From contig DCHK01000034.1 of assembly GCA_002315615.1 (NCBI GenBank), positions 1 through 50,592 on the forward strand: a stretch of 50,592 nucleotides of DNA, read 5' to 3'. The DNA is from Bacteroidales bacterium UBA1754 (lineage in GTDB: Bacteria > Bacteroidota > Bacteroidia > Bacteroidales > Paludibacteraceae). Of the stretch, positions 15,920-24,433 are shown in pieces. The first letter of the stretch is position 1. Every line of letters starts with the position of its first letter. The position numbers and the translations under genes are program-made. The notes beneath the pieces were generated by a model. That model was not told the origin of the DNA, ran no database searches, and was given only the letters and a program-made list of their open reading frames with translations.

Positions 15920-17431
15920 ATGATGAAACGCTATTATGTTATATTGTCATTGTTGCTTACGTTCTCTACAGTCGAAGCACAACAGATTTTAAGTTTGGAA
16001 GATTGTAGAAAATTGGCGGTAGAGAACAACAAGGAATTGATGATTTCCGAAGAAAAAATAAATGCAGCCAAGAGTTTGGAAAAGGCAGCTATTACGCAAT
16101 ATTTTCCAAGTATTTCGGCAAGGGGTGGGTATTTGTACAACTCAAAAAACTTGTCGCTTTTGAGTAGCAGTCAGTTTTTGCCTGTAGGAACGCAAATGTC
16201 CAATGGTTCGTTTGGTTTTACTCCAGACCAAATATACAACGAGTGGACAATGTTGCCGAGTGGCGGTGTCGCTCCACTTGACGCAGACGGAAAACCGTTT
16301 GACCCTTCGGCAAATCCCGAAAAAATTATGTGGAAAAATTATGCGTACATTCCAAAAGAGGCGTTCGAGTTCGATATTCATCACATATTTTTTGGTGGCG
16401 TGAGTGCGCAAATGCCAATTTATCTTGGTGGAAAAATTCGTGAATTAAATAAGTTAGCAAAGACAAATCTCGAAATTGCCGAAAATAGACTCGATGCAAA
16501 TAAGTCCGAAACAATTTATAAAATTGACGAAGCGTATTGGCGTGTTATTTCGCTTTCGGCAAAGAAAACTTTGGCAGAAAATTATGTCCAATTGTTGCAA
16601 AAACTTGATAGCGATTTGCAACAGTCTATTGCTGTGGGCGTTTCTACTGTGGCTGACGGACTTACAGTGAAAGTGAAACTCAATGAGGCAGAAATGACAC
16701 TTTCGCAAGTGGAAAATGGTTTGCAACTCTCTAAAATGGCATTGGTGCAACTTTGTGGTTTGGGTTATGATGTGTCTTTTACACTTGCCGACGAGCAGAA
16801 CGAAATTACAGAACTAAAAGATGTTGTCGGTGAATCAACCGACATCAATATGGACGAAGCAATTGCTAATCGTTCTGAAGTGCAAGGTCTTGAGTTGGTG
16901 AGCAGTTTGGCTCGTTCTAACGAGAAGTTGCAGTTGTCTCGTTTTATGCCTTCGGTAGCGGCAGTTGGTGGTTATAATCTTTCCAATCCTAATATGTTCA
17001 ATGGTTTCGACCGAAGTTTTGCAGGTATGTGGAGTGTAGGTGTAGCAGTAGATATTCCAATTTGCCATTGGGGTGAAAGATTTCATACACTTAGTGCTGC
17101 TCGTAGCGAAAAAAAGATTGTGCAATATCAACTTGACGAAGCACGCGAGAAAATTGAATTGCAAATTACACAGGCAAAGTTCAAAATAGACGAAGCGCAA
17201 AAAAGACTTTTGGTAACAATGAAAAATACCGAAAAGGCGGAAGAAAATCTTCATCACGCAAATGTGGGATTTGAAGCAGGTGTGATACCAACCTCAAACG
17301 TACTCGAAGCACAAACTGCTTGGTTGAAAGCAAAAGCAGAAAATATAGACGCTCAAATTGATGTAAAATTGTGCAATGTCTATTTGCTAAAAGCAACGGG
17401 CAGACTTAATTATGAAAATACAGCAGAATAA
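15920..17431 (+). CDS. TolC-family outer membrane efflux protein
   Basis: A 503-residue outer-membrane channel. A signal peptide (MMKRYYVILSLLLTFSTVEA) is followed by two OEP repeats of long helices and short barrel strands. Typical features are QILSLEDCRKLAVENN at the mature start, KAAITQYFPSISARGGY, AKTNLEIAENRLDANKSE and FEAGVIPTSNVLEAQ in the second repeat. ATG 15920 or 15923 is preferred over an upstream TTG because a -7 box TACCTTTG ends at 15898. It leads a four-gene operon with the HlyD adaptor 12 bases downstream. Confidence 0.92.
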   Translation: MMKRYYVILSLLLTFSTVEAQQILSLEDCRKLAVENNKELMISEEKINAAKSLEKAAITQYFPSISARGGYLYNSKNLSLLSSSQFLPVGTQMSNGSFGFTPDQIYNEWTMLPSGGVAPLDADGKPFDPSANPEKIMWKNYAYIPKEAFEFDIHHIFFGGVSAQMPIYLGGKIRELNKLAKTNLEIAENRLDANKSETIYKIDEAYWRVISLSAKKTLAENYVQLLQKLDSDLQQSIAVGVSTVADGLTVKVKLNEAEMTLSQVENGLQLSKMALVQLCGLGYDVSFTLADEQNEITELKDVVGESTDINMDEAIANRSEVQGLELVSSLARSNEKLQLSRFMPSVAAVGGYNLSNPNMFNGFDRSFAGMWSVGVAVDIPICHWGERFHTLSAARSEKKIVQYQLDEAREKIELQITQAKFKIDEAQKRLLVTMKNTEKAEENLHHANVGFEAGVIPTSNVLEAQTAWLKAKAENIDAQIDVKLCNVYLLKATGRLNYENTAE

Positions 17432-17443
17432 AATAATAAAGAT

Positions 17444-18427
17444 ATGAAAACGAAAGAATCTACAAACTTATTACTCGGACTGATTACGTTGGCATTGGTA
17501 ATTATTCTGATTTCAATTATTGGTTGGTTAGTATTCAAACCCAACGAAGTGCTTGTGCAAGGACAAGTAGAGGCGTCAGAAGTACGAGTTTCAGGAAAAA
17601 TTGCTGGACGAATTTCGCAGTTTATGGCGGAAGAAGGTTCGTATGTGAAAGCGGGCGAAACGCTTGTGGTAATAGAATCGCCCGAATTGAATGCTAAAAT
17701 GCAACAAGCGCAAGCTGCACGAAATGCAGCGCAAGCACAAAATCAAAAAGCAATAAACGGAGCCCGAACAGAGCAAATTCAGGGTGCGTACGAAATGTGG
17801 CAAAAGTCATTGGTTGGTGTGGAAATTGCTAAAAAATCATTAGACCGCGTCAAACAACTTTACGACAGTGGAGTAGTGGCTGCGCAGAAATACGATGAAG
17901 TTGAAGCGCAATACAAAGCGGCTGTGGCTACCGAAAAGGCTGCAAAGTCGCAATACGATATGGCAGTAAATGGTGCGCAAAAAGAAGATAAACAAGCGGC
18001 GCAAGCATTGGTAGAACGTGCTGATGGTGCAATTTCTGAAGTGAGTGCCTATTTGAAAGAGACGCAGTTGGTTGCACCTATTTCGGGCGAAATATCAGAC
18101 ATTTTTCCAAAAAGAGGAGAACTTGTGGGCCAAGGTTCGCCAATTATGAATATTGTCGATTTGGACGATATTTGGGTTACATTCAATGTTCGTGAAGATT
18201 TGCTCAAAGATATGAAAATGGGTAGCGAAATTGATGCGGTAGTTCCTGCACTTGGCAATAAAGAAATAAAACTCAAAATTACTTATATGAAAGCGCTTGG
18301 AAGTTATGCCACTTGGAAAGCAACAAAAACTACTGGTGATTTTGATGCAGTTACTTTTGAGGTTCGTGCTCGTCCTACCGAAAAAGTCGAAAATTTGCGT
18401 CCAGGAATGACGGTTTTGGTGAAATAA
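17444..18427 (+). CDS. HlyD-family periplasmic adaptor (membrane fusion protein)
   Basis: A 327-residue protein. One N-terminal membrane helix (about 10-29) precedes a lipoyl-type half motif (VRVSGKIAGRISQFMAEEG), a helical hairpin with Ala/Gln-rich heptads (70-200), the second lipoyl half (LVAPISGEISDIFPKRGE) and a beta-barrel (DLDDIWVTFNVRED). It should bridge the inner-membrane permeases to the TolC channel. The domain order is that of the YbhG/YhiI type that pairs with ABC-2 exporters. Confidence 0.93.
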   Translation: MKTKESTNLLLGLITLALVIILISIIGWLVFKPNEVLVQGQVEASEVRVSGKIAGRISQFMAEEGSYVKAGETLVVIESPELNAKMQQAQAARNAAQAQNQKAINGARTEQIQGAYEMWQKSLVGVEIAKKSLDRVKQLYDSGVVAAQKYDEVEAQYKAAVATEKAAKSQYDMAVNGAQKEDKQAAQALVERADGAISEVSAYLKETQLVAPISGEISDIFPKRGELVGQGSPIMNIVDLDDIWVTFNVREDLLKDMKMGSEIDAVVPALGNKEIKLKITYMKALGSYATWKATKTTGDFDAVTFEVRARPTEKVENLRPGMTVLVK

Positions 18428-18450
18428 AACAGAAGTAAGAAGCAAGAAAC

Positions 18451-18476
18451 GAGACCTTAGACTTGAGACCTTAGAC
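18451..18476 (+). repeat. Short direct repeat between adaptor and permease
   Basis: GAGACCTTAGAC occurs at 18451-18462 and 18465-18476, a 14-base period, within the 72-base spacer before the first permease. Confidence 0.6.
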
Positions 18477-18499
18477 CTATAAACATTAAACATAGAAAC

Positions 18500-19657
18500 G
18501 TGTTTTTAGATGTTTTTCATAGAGAGATAAAAAAAATGTGGAGTCGTCCCATTTATTTGGTGGTAACTTTTTTACTGCCAATTATTTGTATGCTCTTTTG
18601 GGGAACATTTATGAATGATGGTTTGCCTTCGTCAATTCCTATCGGTGTGATAGATTTGGATAATACTGCCACATCAAGAAATACAATAAGGCAGATTGAT
18701 GCAACGCAACAAAACACAATCGTTGCTCATTATGCAAATTTCAGCGATGCGCGAGATGCAATGCAACGTGGCAAGATATATGCTTTTTTTGAAATTCCCG
18801 CCAATTTTCAGAGCGATATTTATACGGGAAAACAACCAAACATTGACTTTTACTACAATTCCACTTTTTTGATAGCGGGTTCTTTGGTGAATAAAAATTT
18901 GAGTATTATGTCTGCCACAATTTCTGGCGGCGTTACGCTTAAAATGTTCACTGCTAAAGGAATGGACGCGAAAACTGCAATGGCACAACTCCGTCCAATA
19001 ACGCCTGAATTTTATGCTATCGGCAATCCGTGGATAAATTATTCGGTTTATTTGGTGAATGTTATTTTGCCAGGTTTGTTGGGCTTGATAATTTTGCTAA
19101 TGACGGTCTATAGCATCGGTGTGGAACTAAAAATGAGTACGGGACGAAAATGGTTACGTGCGGCAAATAATAAAATTTCAATCGCAATTTTAGGCAAACA
19201 GTTGCCATACACTTTTTGTTTTACGGTAGTTTTTGTGGCTTGCGACATTATGTTGTTCAAGATATTGCATTATCCTTTGCATTGCAATTTGGGTTGGATG
19301 TTGCTCAATTCATTTTTGTTTGTCATTGCCAATCAATCGTTGGGAATTTTTATGATTGAGATTTTCCCTGTATTGCGTGATGGTTTGAGTTTTGCAAGTT
19401 TGTTTGGTGTGTTGTCGTTCTCGTTTGCAGGTTTGTCGTTTCCTATCGAACAAATGTTTCCGTTTATGCAAGCGTGGAGTTATTTGTTTCCAATCAGACA
19501 TTATTATTTGATATATCAAAACATTGCGTTGAACGGATTTGAACCATACTACGCGTTGTGGGATTATTCTTGTTTGATGTTTTTCATTTTTTTGCCGTTT
19601 TTGCTCGCTTTCAGGTTGAAAAAAGCGTTGATTTACGACCGTTATCCAAAAAAATAG
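18500..19657 (+). CDS. ABC-2 type transporter permease (first of two)
   Basis: A 385-residue membrane protein. The first helix is YLVVTFLLPIICMLFW. A large periplasmic loop follows (IPIGVIDLDNTATSRNTIRQIDA ...), then five C-terminal helices. This is the YhhJ/YbhR-like ABC-2 layout. Start is GTG 18500; no in-frame ATG precedes the first helix, and the next ATG (18536) would clip the cytoplasmic segment. No ATP-binding subunit is encoded in the operon. Confidence 0.9.
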   Translation: MFLDVFHREIKKMWSRPIYLVVTFLLPIICMLFWGTFMNDGLPSSIPIGVIDLDNTATSRNTIRQIDATQQNTIVAHYANFSDARDAMQRGKIYAFFEIPANFQSDIYTGKQPNIDFYYNSTFLIAGSLVNKNLSIMSATISGGVTLKMFTAKGMDAKTAMAQLRPITPEFYAIGNPWINYSVYLVNVILPGLLGLIILLMTVYSIGVELKMSTGRKWLRAANNKISIAILGKQLPYTFCFTVVFVACDIMLFKILHYPLHCNLGWMLLNSFLFVIANQSLGIFMIEIFPVLRDGLSFASLFGVLSFSFAGLSFPIEQMFPFMQAWSYLFPIRHYYLIYQNIALNGFEPYYALWDYSCLMFFIFLPFLLAFRLKKALIYDRYPKK

Positions 19658-19663
19658 ACGAAA

Positions 19664-20860
19664 ATGTTTGAAGAATTGCTGTATAAAATAAGAGAAGGTT
19701 TCAAGCAAATGATTCGCATTAGTTGTAATGAACTAAATGTGATATTTCACGATGCTGGAGTTATTCTCATCTTTTTTATTGCAGCATTGCTTTATCCTAT
19801 TTTGTATAGTTTTGTCTATTATAGCGAAACGGTAAGAGATGTACCTGTCGGAATTGTTGACAACTCTAATACTGCTATCAGTCGTCGTTTTATTCAGAAG
19901 ATTGATGCTACGCCCGATTTGGAAGTGGTGTCGTTGCCAGTGTCGGCAGAAGAGGCACAATTGCAGTTCAAGCAACGTAAAATTATTGGTTATATGGTTG
20001 TCCCCGAAGATTTTAATGAGAAGTTGGAAAGGGGAGAACAGACATCTGTTTCGGTATTCGCCAATATGAGCAGTTTGATGTACTACAAAGCGATGTATTT
20101 GGCAGGAAATTATGTTTGCTTGAATTTAAGCGAAGAAATTCAGCGCGAAAGGTTAGGTATGATAGGTGTGGTTGGTCAGCAACAAAACACTGTGATAAAG
20201 GCAGTTCCATACGAAGGACACGCACTTTATAACACACAAAATGGTTTTGCAAGTTTTCTGTTGCCTCCTGTTTTGATTTTGATTATTCAACAGACCTTGT
20301 TGCTTGGCATAGGAATATTGGTTGGTACTGCACGTGAAGAAAATTATTTTCGCCGACTTATTCCACAAGAAAGCCGTTATCACGGAACTTTGCGTATGGT
20401 GTTGGGCAAGGCTAATGCATATCTTTTGCTTTATGTGTTTATCTCGTCTTTCGTATTACTCGGTATTCCTTGGGCATTTGGTTTTCCACACCTTGTCGGT
20501 GCATTTTCATTTTACGCATTTTTGTTCCCATTTTTGTTGGCTTGCATATTTTTTGGAATGACAATTTCTGTCTTTTTCAGAAATAGGGAAACTCCATTTC
20601 TTTTGTTGCTTTTCACTTCATTGATATTCTTGTTTTTGAGTGGATATGCTTGGCCTCCAAGCAATATAAGTCCTTTTTGGAAAGTCATTTCAATGCTCAT
20701 ACCATCAACTCCAGGTGTACACGCATTTCTAAAACTGAACACGATGGGTGCGTCGCTGAAACAAATTGCACCAGAGTTGTTTACTTTGGTTGTTCAAATG
20801 GGTGTATATTTCGGCACAGCTTGCCTTGTGTATCGTTGGCAAATTAGGCACAAGCGATAA
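19664..20860 (+). CDS. ABC-2 type transporter permease (second of two)
   Basis: A 398-residue paralogue of the previous gene, starting 6 bases after it. It has the same plan: N-terminal helix (VILIFFIAALLYPILYSFVYY), periplasmic domain with VPVGIVDNSNTAISRRFIQKIDATPD, and a multi-helix C-terminal half. The two permeases presumably form a heterodimer that receives an ATPase encoded elsewhere. Substrate unknown. Confidence 0.9.
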   Translation: MFEELLYKIREGFKQMIRISCNELNVIFHDAGVILIFFIAALLYPILYSFVYYSETVRDVPVGIVDNSNTAISRRFIQKIDATPDLEVVSLPVSAEEAQLQFKQRKIIGYMVVPEDFNEKLERGEQTSVSVFANMSSLMYYKAMYLAGNYVCLNLSEEIQRERLGMIGVVGQQQNTVIKAVPYEGHALYNTQNGFASFLLPPVLILIIQQTLLLGIGILVGTAREENYFRRLIPQESRYHGTLRMVLGKANAYLLLYVFISSFVLLGIPWAFGFPHLVGAFSFYAFLFPFLLACIFFGMTISVFFRNRETPFLLLLFTSLIFLFLSGYAWPPSNISPFWKVISMLIPSTPGVHAFLKLNTMGASLKQIAPELFTLVVQMGVYFGTACLVYRWQIRHKR

Positions 20861-20865
20861 AAAAA

Positions 20866-20891
20866 TCCGTGAGCCATAATCGGTCCACGGA
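20866..20891. terminator. Shared terminator between the efflux and his operons
   Basis: TCCGTG-A-GCC / GGT-C-CACGGA hairpin. On the minus strand it is followed by a run of seven T residues, so it ends the his operon well. On the plus strand the tail is weaker. Confidence 0.7.
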
Positions 20892-20914
20892 CAATTTTCC
20901 TTATGTTGAAAAAA

Positions 20915-21940
20915 TTATTTGAACAATTGAAGCGTTTGAATAAGTGTTTCGTTTTCTTCTTTTGTGCCAATAGTTATACGTAGGCAGTTGCCACATAATT
21001 GTACCGTGTGTCTATTGCGCACGATAATGCCTTTTTCTACCAAAAAATTATATACTGCATTAGCGTTGTTCACTTTAGCCAAAACAAAATTGGCATCAGA
21101 AGGATAAACTTTTTCGACAATGTTGAGCGACGTCAAATTTTTGGTAAGCACGTCGCGCTCGTTTAATATCATTCTTACCCATTCTTTTTTGCGTTCTTCT
21201 TTGTCAAGTTCTTCGCTTACAAGGTTTTGGGTTAAGATATTTACATTGTATGGATATTTCACTTTGTTGAAAAAACCGATAATTTCTTCGCTTGCAAATG
21301 CCATTCCACAACGCACTGATGCCAATCCCCAAGCCTTTGAGAATGTTTGTAATACAATCAGTCTTGGAAAATTGTCAAGTTCTTGCAACCACGATTCTTC
21401 CGACGAGAAATCAACGTATGCTTCGTCAATTACTACAATGCCCGAAAATCCGTTTAGGACTTTTTTTATCTCGTTGCGATTGAGCAAGTTGCCACTTGGG
21501 TTGTTTGGCGAACATAACCAAATTACTTTTGTATTTTTGTCTGTTGCTTCCAATAGTTTATCGGCATCGAGCGAAAAATCATCGTTAAGCAAAACTGTGC
21601 GATATTCCACATTGTTTATGTCGGCACAAACTCCGTACATACCATACGATGGTGCAATTGCCACCACATTGTCTTCTTTCGGTTCGCAAAAAATGCGATA
21701 AATCAAGTCGATGGGTTCGTCGCTACCATTGCCGAGCATAATGCGTTCGGGTGCAACGCCTTTTATCTTTGAAATTTTTTGTTTCACTTTCCATTGCAAA
21801 GGGTCAGGATAGCGGTTGTATGGTGCGTTCAGCGGATTTTCGTTAGCGTCAAGAAAAACTGATGCTTCGCCCTTAAACTCATCTCGTGCGCAAGAATACG
21901 GCTTCAATGCGAATATGTTTTTTCGAATTAACTTTTCCAT
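20915..21940 (-). CDS. hisC: Histidinol-phosphate aminotransferase
   Basis: A 341-residue fold-type I PLP enzyme that makes histidinol phosphate from imidazole-acetol phosphate. DANENPLNAPYNRYPDPLQ (31-49), GNGSDEPIDL (70-79), SPNNPSG (144-150), DEAYVDF (172-178) and the PLP lysine K202 in TFSKAWGLAS are present. It starts 2 bases after the hisD stop. Length is normal. Confidence 0.95.
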   Translation of the reverse strand: MEKLIRKNIFALKPYSCARDEFKGEASVFLDANENPLNAPYNRYPDPLQWKVKQKISKIKGVAPERIMLGNGSDEPIDLIYRIFCEPKEDNVVAIAPSYGMYGVCADINNVEYRTVLLNDDFSLDADKLLEATDKNTKVIWLCSPNNPSGNLLNRNEIKKVLNGFSGIVVIDEAYVDFSSEESWLQELDNFPRLIVLQTFSKAWGLASVRCGMAFASEEIIGFFNKVKYPYNVNILTQNLVSEELDKEERKKEWVRMILNERDVLTKNLTSLNIVEKVYPSDANFVLAKVNNANAVYNFLVEKGIIVRNRHTVQLCGNCLRITIGTKEENETLIQTLQLFK

Positions 21941-21942
21941 AA

Positions 21943-23232
21943 TTATTCATTGTTAATTGCTTTCCTCAGCGTCATTGCGTTTTTGTGTGCAAAAAGTTGT
22001 TCGTTTTCTGCCATTACTTCTACAATTTCGGCAATATTTTTAATTCCTTCTTGTGTAATTTCTTGATAAGTCATTTTCTTGCGAAAACTATCGAGATTTA
22101 CGCCACTATATGCGTGTGCATAACCGCTTGTTGGCAAAGTGTGGTTTGTTCCCGAAGCGTAGTCGCCAGCACTTTCTGGTGTAAGGTGTCCTAAGAACAA
22201 CGAACCTGCATTGTCAATCTTTTCGGCTATTTCCATATAGTTTTTTGTAGAAATAATCAAATGTTCGGGTGCATATTCGTTGGTGATGTCAATTACCTCG
22301 TTCAAGTCTTTCACTACGATGATGCGACTGTGTTCTAAAGATTTTTCAGCCAATGCTAAACGTGGCAAAACTGCCACTTGTTTTTCTACTTCTTTCATTG
22401 CTTCCTCTGCCAATTTTTCGCTCGAAGTGATAAGAATTGCTTGGCTGTCGGCGCCGTGTTCGGCTTGCGACAAGAGGTCGGCTGCAACGAATGCTGGATT
22501 GGCAGTTTCGTCGGCTATTACTTCTACTTCGCTCGGACCTGCGGGCATATCAATGGCTACATCTTTCAGACTTACAATCTGCTTGGCGACGGTAACGAAT
22601 TGGTTTCCTGGACCGAAAATTTTATACACTTTCGGAATGCTTTCTGTGCCGTATGCCATTGCTCCAATGGCTTGCACGCCACCAATTTTGAAAATTTTGT
22701 TAACACCTGCTGTTTTTGCAGCAAAAAGCACTGCGGGATGTACTTTGCCTGTTGTCTTGTCAGGTGGAGTGCAAAGTACAATATCTTTGCAACCCGCTAT
22801 TTTTGCAGGTACTGCCAACATTAACACAGTCGAGAATAAAGGTGCCGTTCCTCCAGGAATGTACAAACCAACTTTTTGTATGGCTTTCGCTTTTTGCCAA
22901 CATTTTACGCCTTTCATAGTTTCTACGCAGGGTAGTGGTTGGTCTTGTGCAGCGTGGAATTTTGCAATGTTCTCCTTCGCTTGGCAAATGGCGTTTTTCA
23001 GTTCGTCAGAAATTAGCGTTTCTGCTTCGTTTATTTCAGTTTCGCTTACAGCAAGTGATGACAATTGTACTTTGTCGAACTTCAGTTCGTATTCTTTTAT
23101 GGCTTCGTCGCCACGAGAACGAACATCGCTCAGTATGCCCGAAACTGTCTCCGTCAGACTGCTATTGTCGAAAGATGGACGTTTCAGTAGTTCTGCCCAA
23201 TCTTCTCTATTTGGATACTTAATCAATCGCAT
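21943..23232 (-). CDS. hisD: Histidinol dehydrogenase
   Basis: A 429-residue NAD- and zinc-dependent enzyme that oxidises histidinol to histidine in two steps. The family core VGLYIPGGTAPLFSTVLMLAVPA, GGVQAIGAMAYGTESIPKV, GPGNQFVTVAK, DMPAGPSEVEVIAD and SQAEHGADSQAIL is intact, with the catalytic Glu/His region at EYAPEHLI. It lies between hisG and hisC. A 92-base AT-rich spacer with many TTAATT-like repeats (23233-23324) separates it from hisG. Confidence 0.96.
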   Translation of the reverse strand: MRLIKYPNREDWAELLKRPSFDNSSLTETVSGILSDVRSRGDEAIKEYELKFDKVQLSSLAVSETEINEAETLISDELKNAICQAKENIAKFHAAQDQPLPCVETMKGVKCWQKAKAIQKVGLYIPGGTAPLFSTVLMLAVPAKIAGCKDIVLCTPPDKTTGKVHPAVLFAAKTAGVNKIFKIGGVQAIGAMAYGTESIPKVYKIFGPGNQFVTVAKQIVSLKDVAIDMPAGPSEVEVIADETANPAFVAADLLSQAEHGADSQAILITSSEKLAEEAMKEVEKQVAVLPRLALAEKSLEHSRIIVVKDLNEVIDITNEYAPEHLIISTKNYMEIAEKIDNAGSLFLGHLTPESAGDYASGTNHTLPTSGYAHAYSGVNLDSFRKKMTYQEITQEGIKNIAEIVEVMAENEQLFAHKNAMTLRKAINNE

Positions 23233-23324
23233 TTTTATACGAATTAAAATAATTAAAAATTAAACCAATTGTCTTTGTTCCCAATTCTTTTAATTCTCTT
23301 AATTTCTTTAATTTCCTTAATTAC

Positions 23325-24176
23325 TTAAATAATCATTTTCTCTATTGGAACTACCAAAATTCCTTCGGCACCAATGCTTTTCAGTTGACTGATAATGTCC
23401 CAAAATGTTTTTTCTGCAATGACCGAATGTAATGACGACCAACCTTCTTTTACAAGTGGAGTAACGGTTGGCGCTTTCATTCCAGGCAAAAGTTTGCAAA
23501 CTGCTTCAATTTTGTCGTTTGGAATGTTCAAAATGATGTACTTTTTGCCTTCGGCGTTTTTGTACGAGTTGAAGCGGAACAAAAGTTCATCAAGAATCTC
23601 TTTTTTCTCGTTGCTCAAGTTTTTGTTGCCTATCAAAATGGCTTCAGATTTCATTACCACTTCCACTTCTTTCAGGTTGTTGCTTACAAGCGTGCTGCCC
23701 GAACTTACAATGTCGAAAATGCAGTCGGCCAAACCAATGCCCGGAGCAATTTCTACCGAACCTGTAATGACGTGTATATCTGCTTTTATGCCGTTTTTCT
23801 TCAAAAATCGTTCCAAAATGCCAGGGTACGATGTGGCAATTTTTTTGCCGTTGAACCATTCCAAACCTTTGTAATCTACTGCTTTTGGAATTGCCAATGA
23901 CAAACGACATTTGCTAAAGTCGAGTCTCTTGATGAGTTCGGCGTCTTCTTGGCGCTCTTCGTACTCGTTTTCGCCCACAATGCCAACGTCGGCAATGCCA
24001 CTTGCTACGGCTTGTGGAATATCATCGTCGCGCAAATAAAGAATTTCTACAGGGAAATTTTTTGCTGGCACCAAAAGTGTGCGTTTTGTCGATTCGATTT
24101 TTATGCTCGACTCGCTGAGCATCGTCATTGTTTCTTCGTATAAGCGACCTTTCGCTTGAACTGCAATTCTTAACAT
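23325..24176 (-). CDS. hisG: ATP phosphoribosyltransferase (long form)
   Basis: A 283-residue enzyme that catalyses the first step of histidine synthesis. It begins LRIAVQAKGRLYEETM, has the PRPP loop region DIVSSGSTLVSNNLKEV, and retains the C-terminal regulatory domain (IILNIPNDKIEAVCKLLPGMKAPTVTPL). It is therefore the HisZ-independent long form, open to histidine feedback. It is the first structural gene after the attenuator. Confidence 0.96.
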   Translation of the reverse strand: MLRIAVQAKGRLYEETMTMLSESSIKIESTKRTLLVPAKNFPVEILYLRDDDIPQAVASGIADVGIVGENEYEERQEDAELIKRLDFSKCRLSLAIPKAVDYKGLEWFNGKKIATSYPGILERFLKKNGIKADIHVITGSVEIAPGIGLADCIFDIVSSGSTLVSNNLKEVEVVMKSEAILIGNKNLSNEKKEILDELLFRFNSYKNAEGKKYIILNIPNDKIEAVCKLLPGMKAPTVTPLVKEGWSSLHSVIAEKTFWDIISQLKSIGAEGILVVPIEKMII

Positions 24177-24216
24177 AATTATTATTGTTTTAGTAAAATT
24201 TCTGTATCAAAAAAAA

Positions 24217-24244
24217 AGAACTCACCGAAATATCGGCGAGTTCT
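24217..24244 (-). terminator. his attenuator terminator
   Basis: On the minus strand AGAACTCGCCGA, loop TATT, TCGGTGAGTTCT (12-bp stem with one wobble), followed by a run of eight T residues. It lies between the leader peptide stop and hisG. TCGGC just after the leader stop can pair with GCCGA in the terminator's 5' arm, a possible antiterminator. Confidence 0.88.
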
Positions 24245-24282
24245 TATATAAGTTTTAGCAATAAACATACACACCTGCCGAG

Positions 24283-24330
24283 TTATCGATTGGTAAAATG
24301 GTGATGATGTATGTGATGCAAATTTCTCAT
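24283..24330 (-). CDS. hisL: his operon leader peptide
   Basis: ATG at 24330 opens MRNLHHIHHHHFTNR and stops with TAA. Six of 15 codons are His, five of them in one cluster broken by a single Ile. The terminator (24217-24244) lies 38 bases beyond the stop and hisG beyond that. Ribosome stalling at the His codons when charged tRNA-His is scarce would favour the antiterminator. The reading frame is too short for routine ORF calling. The logic follows the classic enterobacterial his attenuator; the sequence itself is independent of that one. Confidence 0.9.
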   Translation of the reverse strand: MRNLHHIHHHHFTNR

Positions 24331-24351
24331 TTTTCCTTTTTTTTTGCTCTG

Positions 24352-24382
24352 CAAATGTAGTGATAAAATTTCTCTTGCCAAA
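24352..24382 (-). promoter_or_regulatory. his operon promoter
   Basis: On the minus strand TTTG (24382-24379), 19-base spacer, TACATTTG (24359-24352). Transcription would start near 24345, about 15 bases before the leader ATG. Confidence 0.8.
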
Positions 24383-24433
24383 AGAAATAGCGCATTTTTT
24401 TTCTACCTTTGCAAATAGAATTTGTTTTTGCCA

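Noticed and set aside
22280..23263. 327-residue plus frame opposite hisD
   Set aside because: Antisense shadow of hisD, whose motifs are all intact.
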